Below are positions 36,768-44,847 of a stretch of 64,000 nt of DNA, piece by piece. Every line of letters starts with the position of its first letter. Positions within the stretch are counted from its first letter, which is position 1. The notes under the pieces are model-generated. The model saw only the letters and a program-made list of their open reading frames with translations, was not told the DNA's origin and did not search any database. The translations under genes were made by a program, and so were the position numbers. This DNA is from Ramlibacter sp. WS9 (GTDB lineage Bacteria > Pseudomonadota > Gammaproteobacteria > Burkholderiales > Burkholderiaceae_C), in the NCBI RefSeq assembly GCF_003797765.1, contig NZ_RKMB01000025.1, positions 1 through 64,000 on the forward strand, written 5' to 3'.

Positions 36768-37888
36768 GTCTTTCCGCCGTATCGCTTGGCGATCGCCTGC
36801 ACTTCCTGCAGGGCCAGCGCCGGGTTCATGGCCTCGGTTTTTACGAGGGTTTCAGCAATGGTGCGATTGCTCAGCCCTTCGGCCAACAGCTGCAGAACGC
36901 GCATCGCCCGCCGCCCGTCGTCGCTCAGGCCGGGACTGCTGGTGGGTGCCATCTTGGCGAGTTCTCTTGCGCCCTCGGCGCTGGCAAGAAAGGTGGAGTG
37001 CCGGCGCGATCCGGCGCCGGCACTGATGGACCAGGTCCAATCGCCATAAGCGGGTCGCTTCAGTGTCATCGTGACTTCCTCACCTTGCTGGAGCGCGAGG
37101 GGAGGATCGATGGGCAATATCACCGGAGACCAATGCACGTCGGGTGCGTCCGGGTCGGTGCTGATCCATTCATCGACCAAGCGGATTCTCGTCCACGCCA
37201 GCAGGCCGTGGCATAAGCCGGCCGTATCGACAGTGCAGCGGACCTCGCCGCTGCAGTCGGCGCTCGTAGCGGTCGTCAGGTCCAGGTCGCTGACAATGCC
37301 GCCTGCGCCCAGACGCTGCGTGCCAACGAATTCCGGCCGCCGAAGCCAAAGAACATCATTGGCCGCAAACCGCTTGGCCTTGGAGTAGTCGAGGCCCATG
37401 ATCGGCTCTGCCCAGCGCGTGATGTGCTTCGCGTGCAGCGCAGGCGCGCACAGAGGCGCAAGGCGCAGTTCGGCACGGTCCGGCAGCATCTTGCCGCCTG
37501 GCTTGAGGTACTTGTCCCGGGCGTGAAAGAGCGACGGCAACAGGTCTTCGCTGAAAAGTAGATTGCCGGTGAAGACCGAAACGATGAGGTCGACGGGTTC
37601 CGGCAAGGTCGCGTCTTCGATGCGATCTTGCAAGACAACCACCTGGCCATCGAGGCCGCCCGCGCGGGCTGCGTCCCGTGCCGTGTGGACGACAGGCTGA
37701 GGCTCGACCAGATAGACGCGTGCTGCGCCCGCCGCGGCTGCCAAGAGTCCGTGAAGGCCCAGGCCCGCACCCAAGTCCAGCACGACGGAATCGGCGTGAA
37801 CTGTCTTGGCGATGGCAGCGGCGTACCGCTCGTTGCGGTACGTGTCGAAAACCATCGAAGCGTGATGGGTGACTCGTGAATAGGACAT
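36764..37888 (-). CDS. PRMT-like SAM-dependent methyltransferase with C-terminal helical domain
   Basis: A 374-residue protein. Motif I is VVLDLGAGLGLHGLL, with the acidic loop YLVEPQP. The block VDLIVSVFTGNLLFSEDLLPSLFHARDKYLKPGG corresponds to the PRMT double-E region. DVHWSPVILPIDPPLALQQGEEV resembles the THW-loop and beta-barrel of protein arginine methyltransferases. Residues about 318-374 (LSDDGRRAMRVLQLLAEGLSN and onward) form an extra helical domain that looks like a winged-helix recognition module. Neither core nor leader-adjacent region offers Arg in the core, so the target residue is unclear. First-class member of the cluster by position: 12 bases after the nucleotidyltransferase. 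Confidence 0.82.
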   Translation of the reverse strand: MSYSRVTHHASMVFDTYRNERYAAAIAKTVHADSVVLDLGAGLGLHGLLAAAAGAARVYLVEPQPVVHTARDAARAGGLDGQVVVLQDRIEDATLPEPVDLIVSVFTGNLLFSEDLLPSLFHARDKYLKPGGKMLPDRAELRLAPLCAPALHAKHITRWAEPIMGLDYSKAKRFAANDVLWLRRPEFVGTQRLGAGGIVSDLDLTTATSADCSGEVRCTVDTAGLCHGLLAWTRIRLVDEWISTDPDAPDVHWSPVILPIDPPLALQQGEEVTMTLKRPAYGDWTWSISAGAGSRRHSTFLASAEGARELAKMAPTSSPGLSDDGRRAMRVLQLLAEGLSNRTIAETLVKTEAMNPALALQEVQAIAKRYGGKT

Positions 37889-37900
37889 GGCTCGAGAGTA

Positions 37901-39118
37901 TCAGCGGTCTGCGTGTTGTGGCTCTGCGGCGGTGCGGGCGCGCATTCGCTTGACGACTCCGCCCAAGGCCCGCCGGATGTACAGCCACGAAAGCCAGGTG
38001 GATGGCGACGCCGCGTAGTGCGCGCGCATGTATTCGGCGGAAGGGAAGACCAGTTCGCGAAGGAAGCGCAATTGGCGCGTGAAGCTTCCGAGCGCCTGAA
38101 AGTCCATCCACTGCTGCCGCAGCTTCCCGCCCCCCAGATAGAGTGCGGGGGGCTCTGGCGTGCTGTGCATCGCGAGCCCCTGCAGCACCGCTTCCGGGTA
38201 CTTCGTGTGAAAGCGGGCCTGCGCGTTTTGCATGCCTTCCAGGCAGACGGCGCGCAGGCCCTTGTCGTCGGCCAAGCGCACGACCTGTTCCCATTCGCCT
38301 TCGTTCAGCTGCCCCGCGAGCAAGTGAATGTCGTAGAGCCAGATCAGCCGGTTGGCGTCGTGGTGAGCTTCACCGTTCACGTAGTACGGGTTCTGCTTGT
38401 GCGTGGACCGGTGCATGCAGGCCAGCAGCAGGGCGTGCACGCGCGAAGCCCCCAATGCATGCGCACAGAGGCGAGGCAGAGGCTCGGCGTCGTGGGCAAG
38501 CTCGTCGTAAGTGAAGAGGCGCGACAGCAGTTCGGAGTTGTTGATCTTCCAGTGCAGATCCAGCGTGTGGGAGCTGCCATCGGAGGTTTGCTGGACGTAG
38601 CTCGCCTGGTAGCTGACGAACTCGCCGCTGACGGCGAGAACCCGCTCGAAGCCGAGAGCCAGCAACGCGGCGTGGACTTTCTGTTGGGCGTCGAAGGGAA
38701 TGATCAGGTCGGTGTCGCCCCGTGTGCGGAGTGCGGCGTCGGCATACAGCGAGTAGGCCAGGGCGGTGCCTTTGACGAGCACGGGCCGTACACCGATGGC
38801 GTCGAGCCCGGCGAGTGTTTTGGCGAGCACCCTCTGGTGGCGTGTCTCCCACATGGCCAGCTCGATCGCATTGGTGCGCAGGCTTTGCAGCAAAGAGGGC
38901 GGCCAGTCGGCAGACGCCAGGCGAGAGTGCAATAGGGCGCAGACGCCGTGCGCGTTGGCTTGCTCGAACAAGCGTGCTGCGGCGTCTGGTTCATCTCTCC
39001 AACGCCAAGGCGCGTGTTCTCCGCGAAGCACGGCGCAGATCAGTTCTTCGGCGGTGGGCACAGGTGGCGATGGTTGGGCAAGATGAGCATTTTGACGTAG
39101 AGCTGTCCGTGGGGTCAT
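37901..39118 (-). CDS. Nucleotidyltransferase-family protein (NTP_transf_5 type)
   Basis: A 405-residue protein. VLVKGTALAYSLYAD followed by RTRGDTDLIIPFD gives the G-x-A...R-G-D-x-D catalytic pattern of the polymerase-beta-like nucleotidyltransferases. HTLDLHWKINN supplies the third acidic strand. Proteins of this kind occur in lasso clusters beside HprK-like kinases; in the pseudomycoidin cluster the homologue adds sugars to the phosphorylated peptide. It is the first gene of the minus-strand block, and its ATG at 39118 faces the mnmG promoter region. No clear promoter for it is visible in the 94-base gap. Confidence 0.85.
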   Translation of the reverse strand: MTPRTALRQNAHLAQPSPPVPTAEELICAVLRGEHAPWRWRDEPDAAARLFEQANAHGVCALLHSRLASADWPPSLLQSLRTNAIELAMWETRHQRVLAKTLAGLDAIGVRPVLVKGTALAYSLYADAALRTRGDTDLIIPFDAQQKVHAALLALGFERVLAVSGEFVSYQASYVQQTSDGSSHTLDLHWKINNSELLSRLFTYDELAHDAEPLPRLCAHALGASRVHALLLACMHRSTHKQNPYYVNGEAHHDANRLIWLYDIHLLAGQLNEGEWEQVVRLADDKGLRAVCLEGMQNAQARFHTKYPEAVLQGLAMHSTPEPPALYLGGGKLRQQWMDFQALGSFTRQLRFLRELVFPSAEYMRAHYAASPSTWLSWLYIRRALGGVVKRMRARTAAEPQHADR

Positions 39119-39142
39119 GCGATCAGGGCCAAGCGCTCGCGC

Positions 39143-39172
39143 GTGGCACAAAACCGACCCGGCCCGTAAAAT
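39143..39172 (+). promoter_or_regulatory. Candidate sigma-70 promoter for mnmG
   Basis: GTGGCA (39143-39148, four of six to the -35 consensus) and TAAAAT (39167-39172, five of six to the -10) are separated by 18 bases and lie 41 bases before the mnmG ATG. It is the only good -10 in the 94-base divergent gap. Confidence 0.45.
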
Positions 39173-39212
39173 CAAAGGTTGCCTGCCATCTTGCCGGGCG
39201 CCCCCAAAACCC

Positions 39213-41144
39213 ATGCTCTACCCCCAAGAATTCGACGTCATCGTAGTCGGCGGCGGCCACGCCGGGACCGAGGCCGCCCTGGCTTCCGCGCGCATGGGCT
39301 GCAAGACTTTGCTGCTCACGCACAACATCGAGACGCTGGGGCAGATGAGCTGCAACCCGTCGATCGGCGGAATCGGCAAGGGCCACCTGGTCAAAGAGGT
39401 GGACGCGTTGGGCGGCGCCATGGCCATTGCCACGGACGAAGGCGGCATCCAGTTCCGCATCCTCAACGGTTCCAAGGGCCCTGCCGTGCGTGCGACGCGC
39501 GCGCAGGCTGACCGCATTCTCTATAAGGCCGCGATCCGCCGGCGCCTGGAAAACGAGCCCAACCTCACGCTGTTCCAGCAGGCGGTCGATGATTTGATGG
39601 TCGAGGGCGACCGGGTGGTGGGCGCTGTTACGCAAGTAGGCATTCGCTTTCGCAGTCGCACCGTGGTGCTGACGGCCGGGACCTTCCTGGACGGGCGCAT
39701 CCATGTGGGCCTGAACAACTACCAAGCGGGGCGGGCGGGTGATCCGCCGGCCATCTCGCTCTCGGCCCGGCTGAAAGAGCTGAAGCTGCCGCAAGGGCGC
39801 CTGAAAACCGGAACGCCGCCGCGCATCGACGGCCGGACGATCGATTTTTCGAAGTGCGAAGAGCAGCCGGGCGACCTGGACCCAGTGCCTGTTTTCAGCT
39901 TCATGGGCCATGCGTCGATGCACCCGCAGCAGGTGCCGTGCTGGATCACCCACACCAACGAGCGCACCCACGACATCATCCGCTCGGGCTTCGACCGCAG
40001 CCCGATGTTCACGGGAAAGATCGAAGGGGTGGGGCCGCGCTATTGCCCCAGCGTCGAAGACAAGATCAATCGCTTCGCCGACAAGGAAAGCCACCAGATC
40101 TTCCTGGAACCGGAGGGCCTGACGACCCACGAGTTCTATCCGAACGGCATTTCGACCAGCCTGCCTTTCGACATTCAGTACGACCTGGTCCGGTCGATGG
40201 CCGGCCTGGAGAACGCGCACATCCTGCGCCCGGGCTACGCCATTGAGTACGACTACTTCGATCCGCGCTCGCTCAAGAGCAGCTTCGAGACCAAGTCGAT
40301 CGCCGGGCTGTTTTTTGCCGGCCAGATCAATGGGACCACCGGCTACGAAGAGGCGGCGGCCCAGGGGTTGTTCGCCGGTATCAATGCGGCGCTTCAGTGC
40401 CAGGGCAAAGATTCCTGGCTGCCCCGCCGTGACGAAGCTTATCTGGGTGTGCTGGTCGACGACCTGATCAGCAAGGGCGTCACCGAGCCGTACCGCATGT
40501 TCACCAGCCGGGCGGAGTTCCGGCTGCAGCTGCGGGAAGACAACGCCGACATGCGGCTGACCGAGGCAGGGCGCAACCTGGGTTTGGTGGATGACGCCCG
40601 CTGGGATTCATTCAACCGCAAGCGTGACGCTGTTTCACGTGAAACACAGCGGTTGGCCGCCGCCTGGATCAGCCCGCGCAATCTGGCTGCCTCCGAGTCC
40701 GAGCGCGTCTTGGGCAAGGCAATCGAACACGAGTACAACCTCGGCGATCTGCTGCGGCGCCCGGGTGTGAGCTACGCGGCGTTGATGTCCCTGGGCGCCG
40801 GCGCCTATCTCAGCCCTGATGTTTCACGTGAAACACTTGGCGACCTGCTGGAACCCGTCATCGAACAGATCGAGATCGCGGCCAAGTATTCGGGGTACAT
40901 CGACCGCCAGAAGGACGAGGTGGAGCGGTCCGCGCACTACGAGAACCTCAAGCTGCCGGAAGACCTGGACTATATGCAGGTAACGGGGCTGTCGATCGAA
41001 GTGCGGCAGAAGCTGAACAAGCACCGGCCGGAAACGCTGGGTTTGGCATCGCGCATCTCGGGGGTGACTCCGGCTGCTGTGTCCTTGTTGCTTGTGCACT
41101 TGAAGAAGACGAAGTTCAAGGGCTTTGTGGCTGAGACGGCATGA
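39213..41144 (+). CDS. mnmG: tRNA uridine-5-carboxymethylaminomethyl modification enzyme MnmG (GidA)
   Basis: A 643-residue FAD enzyme of normal length. It starts MLYPQEFDVIVVGGGHAGTEAA (FAD site) and includes MSCNPSIGGIGKGHLVKE, GLKTGTPPRID-type sequence (RLKTGTPPRIDGRTIDF), and AGQINGTTGYEEAAAQGL. With MnmE it installs the cmnm5 group at the wobble uridine of certain tRNAs. I chose ATG 39213 because the FAD-binding strand starts there. Two parS sites fall inside the gene, where they encode VSRET twice. It overlaps rsmG by four bases. Confidence 0.97.
   Translation: MLYPQEFDVIVVGGGHAGTEAALASARMGCKTLLLTHNIETLGQMSCNPSIGGIGKGHLVKEVDALGGAMAIATDEGGIQFRILNGSKGPAVRATRAQADRILYKAAIRRRLENEPNLTLFQQAVDDLMVEGDRVVGAVTQVGIRFRSRTVVLTAGTFLDGRIHVGLNNYQAGRAGDPPAISLSARLKELKLPQGRLKTGTPPRIDGRTIDFSKCEEQPGDLDPVPVFSFMGHASMHPQQVPCWITHTNERTHDIIRSGFDRSPMFTGKIEGVGPRYCPSVEDKINRFADKESHQIFLEPEGLTTHEFYPNGISTSLPFDIQYDLVRSMAGLENAHILRPGYAIEYDYFDPRSLKSSFETKSIAGLFFAGQINGTTGYEEAAAQGLFAGINAALQCQGKDSWLPRRDEAYLGVLVDDLISKGVTEPYRMFTSRAEFRLQLREDNADMRLTEAGRNLGLVDDARWDSFNRKRDAVSRETQRLAAAWISPRNLAASESERVLGKAIEHEYNLGDLLRRPGVSYAALMSLGAGAYLSPDVSRETLGDLLEPVIEQIEIAAKYSGYIDRQKDEVERSAHYENLKLPEDLDYMQVTGLSIEVRQKLNKHRPETLGLASRISGVTPAAVSLLLVHLKKTKFKGFVAETA
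40631..40646. other. parS: parS site 1 (ParB binding site) inside mnmG
   Basis: TGTTTCACGTGAAACA is a perfect 16-base palindrome identical to the conserved chromosomal parS consensus. It lies 3.2 kb upstream of parB in an unrelated coding region. Confidence 0.95.
40820..40835. other. parS: parS site 2 inside mnmG
   Basis: A second exact copy of TGTTTCACGTGAAACA, 189 bases from the first and also in the mnmG reading frame. Confidence 0.95.
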
Positions 41145-41776
41145 GAGCGCAGCTCGAAAGAGGCGCCCAAGAGTTGGGCCTTGAGCTCGACGATTCCCAG
41201 ATCACCCAGCTGCTCGCCTACCTTGACCTCATCCAGAAATGGAACAAGGTCTACAACCTGACGGCCGTTCGCGATCCCGCGGAAATGCTCACCCACCACT
41301 TGCTGGACAGCTTGGCGGTGATCCATCCGCTGCTCAGGCACACGGGCGCCAAGCCGGTCCAGCTTCTGGATGTGGGATCCGGCGCGGGCCTTCCAGGCGT
41401 GGTTATCGCCATCTGCCGCCCGGAAATCCGGGTCGACTGCGTGGACACGGTCGCCAAAAAGGCGGCATTCATCCAGCAGGCGGCGGTCACGCTCAAGTTG
41501 CCCAACCTGCGCGGCCTCCATGCGCGGGTCGAAAACCTGACCGGGCCCTACGACGTGGTGTGCTCGCGCGCCTTCGCCTCGTTGGCTGACTTCGTCACTT
41601 GGTCGACCGGGGCGCTGGCGGAAGAGGGTGTCTGGATGGCGATGAAGGGGAAGCGTCCGGACGATGAAGCTGCCGAGCTTCCGTCTTCCGTCGAAATGTT
41701 TCACGTGGAACAGCTACAAGTGCCGGGTCTGGACGCGGAACGCTGCATCGTTTGGATGAAACGCCGCGCCGCGTAA
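41141..41776 (+). CDS. rsmG: 16S rRNA (guanine527-N7)-methyltransferase RsmG (GidB)
   Basis: A 211-residue methyltransferase. The N-terminal helical part includes YLDLIQKWNKVYNLTAVRDP and HHLLDSL, both hallmark blocks. VQLLDVGSGAGLPGVVIAI is the SAM site and VCSRAFASLADFV is the catalytic-region motif. It methylates N7 of G527 in 16S rRNA; loss gives low-level streptomycin resistance in other species. The ATG overlaps the mnmG stop (ATGA). A parS site encodes part of its C-terminal region (MFHVEQ). Confidence 0.96.
   Translation: MRAQLERGAQELGLELDDSQITQLLAYLDLIQKWNKVYNLTAVRDPAEMLTHHLLDSLAVIHPLLRHTGAKPVQLLDVGSGAGLPGVVIAICRPEIRVDCVDTVAKKAAFIQQAAVTLKLPNLRGLHARVENLTGPYDVVCSRAFASLADFVTWSTGALAEEGVWMAMKGKRPDDEAAELPSSVEMFHVEQLQVPGLDAERCIVWMKRRAA
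41697..41712. other. parS: parS site 3 inside rsmG
   Basis: TGTTTCACGTGGAACA; on the minus strand it reads TGTTCCACGTGAAACA, which fits the accepted TGTTNCACGTGAAACA consensus. It lies 764 bases before the parA start. Confidence 0.88.
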
Positions 41777-41819
41777 CGTAAACTCGACCTTCAATTCGGC
41801 CGCGTGCCCGGGGGTTTCA

Positions 41820-42434
41820 ATGTTTGGCGTAGCAGACTACGGCGCATTCGTCGCCGCGATCATCGTTTTTCTGTTGATTCCCGGCCCCGGCAATCTGGCG
41901 CTGATCACCTCGACGGGGAAGGGCGGCATCGCCGGCGGGCTTGCCGCGACCATGGGCGTGATCGCAGGTGACCAAGTCCTGATGTGGGCCGCTGTGGCTG
42001 GGGTCGCGGCGCTGCTGGCGGCTTATCCCACGGCCTTCCACGCCGTTCAATGGCTGGGCGCCGCGTACCTGGCGTGGCTCGGCATCAAGATGCTGCTGGC
42101 CAAGCCCGGCGCGGCGCCGATCCTCAACATCGAGCCACGGCATTACTTCAAGCAGGCTGGCCTCATCACCTTGCTCAATCCCAAGGCCATCGTGTTCTAC
42201 ATGGCGTTCTTCCCGCTGTTCGTCGACCCGGCCCGGCACCAGGGCATGCTGACTTTCGGCGTGATGGCCGCGACCATTGCCGTCCTCACCTTTGCCTATG
42301 GCCTGATCGTGGTGCTGCTCACGCATCACCTGGCCGAGCGCATGCGCGCCAACCCGGCCATCAGCCGCGTTCTCGAAAAGGTGGCGGGGCTCTTCCTGCT
42401 GGGCTTCGGCATCAAGCTCGCGGTGAGTAAGTGA
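41820..42434 (+). CDS. LysE/RhtB-family amino-acid exporter
   Basis: A 204-residue membrane protein with six predicted helices. Near the N-terminus is the family signature FLLIPGPGNLALIT, then GGLAATMGVIAGD and AAYLAWLGIKMLL. GLITLLNPKAIVFYMAFFPLF is the second conserved block. Members export amino acids such as lysine, threonine or homoserine lactone; the substrate here is unknown. It is inserted between rsmG and parA and transcribed with them. Normal length. Confidence 0.9.
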   Translation: MFGVADYGAFVAAIIVFLLIPGPGNLALITSTGKGGIAGGLAATMGVIAGDQVLMWAAVAGVAALLAAYPTAFHAVQWLGAAYLAWLGIKMLLAKPGAAPILNIEPRHYFKQAGLITLLNPKAIVFYMAFFPLFVDPARHQGMLTFGVMAATIAVLTFAYGLIVVLLTHHLAERMRANPAISRVLEKVAGLFLLGFGIKLAVSK

Positions 42435-42475
42435 GCGGCGCAGGGCCGTCGACCAGCGTGAGTGCACATAACGGC

Positions 42476-43246
42476 ATGGCAAAAATCTTTTGCGTCGCCA
42501 ACCAGAAGGGCGGGGTTGGTAAGACGACGACGACGGTGAACCTCGCGGCCGGCCTGGCCAAGATCGGCCAGCGCGTGCTGATGGTCGACCTGGACCCGCA
42601 GGGCAATGCCACCATGGGATCGGGTGTCGACAAGCGCAAGCTTCAACTCACCGTCTACGACGTGCTGCTGGAATCGGCATCGGTCGCCGAAGCCAAAGTC
42701 AAAAGCGAAAAGTGCGGCTACGACGTGCTCGGTGCCAATCGGGACTTGGCCGGCGCCGAGGTGGAGCTGGTTCAACTCGAACACCGCGACCAGCGCCTGA
42801 AGCTGGCCCTCGGTGAAGTGTCGCAAGACTACGACTTCATCCTCATCGACTGTCCGCCGTCGCTGTCGATGCTCACGCTCAATGGCCTGTGCTCCGCGCA
42901 CGGCGTGATCGTGCCGATGCAGTGCGAGTACTTCGCGCTCGAAGGCCTGACGGACCTGGTCAACACCATCAAGCAGGTTCACGCCAATCTGAACAAGGAC
43001 CTGCAGATCATCGGCCTGCTGCGCGTGATGTTCGATCCGCGGATCACGCTGCAGCAGCAAGTCAGCGACCAGCTCAAAGCGCACTTTGCCGAGAAGGTCT
43101 TCAACACGGTGATCCCGCGCAACGTCCGCTTGGCGGAGGCACCGAGCTACGGCCTGCCGGGCGTCGTTTTCGATCCGGCGGCGCGCGGCAGCCAGGCCTT
43201 CATCGAATTTGCCGGCGAAATGGTGGAGCGCATTCGCAAGATGTAG
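42476..43246 (+). CDS. parA: Chromosome-partitioning ATPase ParA
   Basis: A 256-residue deviant Walker-type ATPase. MAKIFCVANQKGGVGKTTTTVNLAAGLA is the N-terminus with KGGVGKTT, then VDLDPQGNATMGSG (A') and LIDCPPSLSMLTLNGL (Walker B). ParA binds DNA non-specifically with ATP and, with ParB on parS, moves replicated origins apart. I prefer ATG 42476, where the family homology begins. A GTG at 42431 would overlap lysE and add 15 unrelated residues. ParB is encoded 0.6 kb downstream beyond a hydrolase gene. Confidence 0.96.
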   Translation: MAKIFCVANQKGGVGKTTTTVNLAAGLAKIGQRVLMVDLDPQGNATMGSGVDKRKLQLTVYDVLLESASVAEAKVKSEKCGYDVLGANRDLAGAEVELVQLEHRDQRLKLALGEVSQDYDFILIDCPPSLSMLTLNGLCSAHGVIVPMQCEYFALEGLTDLVNTIKQVHANLNKDLQIIGLLRVMFDPRITLQQQVSDQLKAHFAEKVFNTVIPRNVRLAEAPSYGLPGVVFDPAARGSQAFIEFAGEMVERIRKM

Positions 43247-43285
43247 GGCTTGATGGCCGAAATACTGCGCCCCGCCTTGATTTAA

Positions 43286-43304
43286 TGCTACTTATTTAAT
43301 AGCA
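43286..43304. repeat. Short AT-rich inverted repeat before the hydrolase gene
   Basis: TGCTA and TAGCA flank nine AT-rich bases just upstream of the hydrolase ATG. Similar AT-rich TAGCA-type dyads recur between genes in Comamonadaceae. It stands out in GC-rich surroundings. Confidence 0.4.
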
Positions 43305-43305
43305 A

Positions 43306-43845
43306 ATGAAGCCTTCCAACGTTCTGATTCTGCCGGGCTGGCAGGGAAGCGGTCCGCAGCACTGGCAAACGCTCTGGGAAAAGCGCCATGGCTATGTGCG
43401 CGTGGAGCAGCATGACTGGGTGAACCCCTTGCGCGGTGACTGGGTCACGCGTCTCGAGGAAATGGTGCTGACGCGCGATGAACCCGTAGTGTTGGTGGCG
43501 CACAGCCTGGGCTGCATCCTCATAGCAGCTTGGGCCGCGCTGTCGACGAACACGCACCGCGTGAAGGCGGCGTTGCTCGTCGCGCCGGGCGACCCCGAGC
43601 AGCCCGAACTGCGCGAGATGCTTCCCACCTGGTCGCCGATCGAGCTGCAGGCGTTGCCGTTCCCCAGCGTCCTGCTGGCCAGCCGCAACGACCCGTATGT
43701 CGAATTCGACCGGGCGCGCCTCTTCGCCTACGCGTGGAATTCGCAGTTCATGGACTACGGCGACTGCGGCCATATCAACGCCGACTCCGGCCTCGCCAGT
43801 TGGCCCGAAGGCCACGTGCTGCTGCAAGATTTGATGAAAGACTGA
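43306..43845 (+). CDS. RBBP9/YdeN-family alpha/beta serine hydrolase
   Basis: A 179-residue hydrolase. It begins NVLILPGWQGSGPQHWQTLWE, the family's HGx-like loop. VVLVAHSLGCILIAAWA holds the nucleophilic serine. LLASRNDPYVEFDRA carries the acid and DYGDCGHINADSGLASWPEG the catalytic histidine, all typical of RBBP9. The natural substrate of bacterial members is unknown. It lies between parA and parB, separated by 59 and 8 bases, and so is probably co-transcribed with them. Confidence 0.9.
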   Translation: MKPSNVLILPGWQGSGPQHWQTLWEKRHGYVRVEQHDWVNPLRGDWVTRLEEMVLTRDEPVVLVAHSLGCILIAAWAALSTNTHRVKAALLVAPGDPEQPELREMLPTWSPIELQALPFPSVLLASRNDPYVEFDRARLFAYAWNSQFMDYGDCGHINADSGLASWPEGHVLLQDLMKD

Positions 43846-43853
43846 ACCAGAAC

Positions 43854-44783
43854 ATGGTCACCAAGAAACCCAAGGGCCTCGGCCGCGGCCTCGAAGCCTT
43901 GCTGGGACCCACCGCACAAGAGAGCGCGTCTGCCGACACCGCCGCCGGCAACCCGGGCCTGCCCGCGTCGCTGCTGCTTGCCGACATGGTGCCGGGCGTC
44001 TATCAGCCGCGCACGCGCATGGACGAAGGCGCGCTGTACGAACTCGCGGAGAGCATCAAGGCGCAAGGGATCATGCAGCCGATCCTGGTGCGCAAGGTCG
44101 GCAGCGGCGATAACGCCGGCAAGTACGAAATCATCGCCGGCGAGCGCCGCTTCCGCGCGGCCAGGCTGGCCGGCCTGGACAGCGTGCCAGTGCTGGTGCG
44201 CGACGTGCCCGACGAAGCGGCCGCGGCAATGTCGCTGATCGAAAACATCCAGCGGGAGGATCTTAACCCGCTGGAAGAGGCGCATGGCTTGCAGCGCCTG
44301 GTCAAGGAGTTCGGCCTCACGCACGAACAGGCGGCGCAGGCGGTGGGGCGCTCGCGCAGTGCCGCGAGCAACTTGCTGCGCCTGCTGAACCTCGCCGACC
44401 CGGTGCAGACGATGCTGATGGCGGGTGACCTGGACATGGGCCACGCCCGTGCGCTGCTGGCGCTGGAGCGCGCTTCACAGATCACGGCCGCGAACCAGAT
44501 CGCGGCGAAGAAACTGTCTGTGCGCGAAGCCGAAAGCCTGGTGAAAAAGCTGGGCGCCGAGTTCAACCTCACCTCGCCCAAGCCGAAGAAAGAAAAGTCA
44601 CGCGACCTGCGCCGCGTGGAAGAGGAGCTGTCGGACCTGCTCACGGCCGAAGTCGAGGTGCGCGTGAAGAAGCGCGTCAAGCGCCACGGACGCAATGAAG
44701 AAATGGGCGAGGTTGCCATCCAGTTCGGCTCGCTCGAGGAGTTGAATGGCCTCATCGACCGGCTGAGATCAGGCAGCGCCTGA
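43854..44783 (+). CDS. parB: Chromosome-partitioning protein ParB
   Basis: A 309-residue CTPase and DNA clamp. It starts MVTKKPKGLGRGLEALLG. The N-terminal domain has PRTRMDEGALYELAESIKAQGIMQPI, GKYEIIAGERRFRAARLAG (CTP-binding GERR box) and NIQREDLNPLEEA. The central helix-turn-helix is LTHEQAAQAVGRSRSAASNLLRLL, which reads parS. The C-terminal dimerisation segment is present. Three parS sites lie 2.1-3.2 kb upstream. It ends just before a strong terminator. A long in-frame upstream extension to 43530 is not part of the protein. Confidence 0.96.
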   Translation: MVTKKPKGLGRGLEALLGPTAQESASADTAAGNPGLPASLLLADMVPGVYQPRTRMDEGALYELAESIKAQGIMQPILVRKVGSGDNAGKYEIIAGERRFRAARLAGLDSVPVLVRDVPDEAAAAMSLIENIQREDLNPLEEAHGLQRLVKEFGLTHEQAAQAVGRSRSAASNLLRLLNLADPVQTMLMAGDLDMGHARALLALERASQITAANQIAAKKLSVREAESLVKKLGAEFNLTSPKPKKEKSRDLRRVEEELSDLLTAEVEVRVKKRVKRHGRNEEMGEVAIQFGSLEELNGLIDRLRSGSA

Positions 44784-44800
44784 CGGTATTGCGGGCCAAC

Positions 44801-44828
44801 AAAAAGGCGCCCCTCGGGGCGCCTTTTT
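44801..44828. terminator. Bidirectional intrinsic terminator after parB
   Basis: AAAAAGGCGCCCC and GGGGCGCCTTTTT pair perfectly around a two-base centre (TC), with A-run and T-run on opposite sides. It sits between the convergent parB and lipoprotein genes and can serve both. Confidence 0.92.
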
Positions 44829-44847
44829 CATTGCGCGATGGCGCGAA

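Noticed and set aside
39119..39212. Minus-strand promoter for the RiPP operon
   Set aside because: I could not find a convincing -35/-10 pair on that strand, so none is listed although one must exist nearby.
40600..44830. Replication origin (oriC) next to the par genes
   Set aside because: No cluster of DnaA boxes or AT-rich unwinding region is visible in the window.
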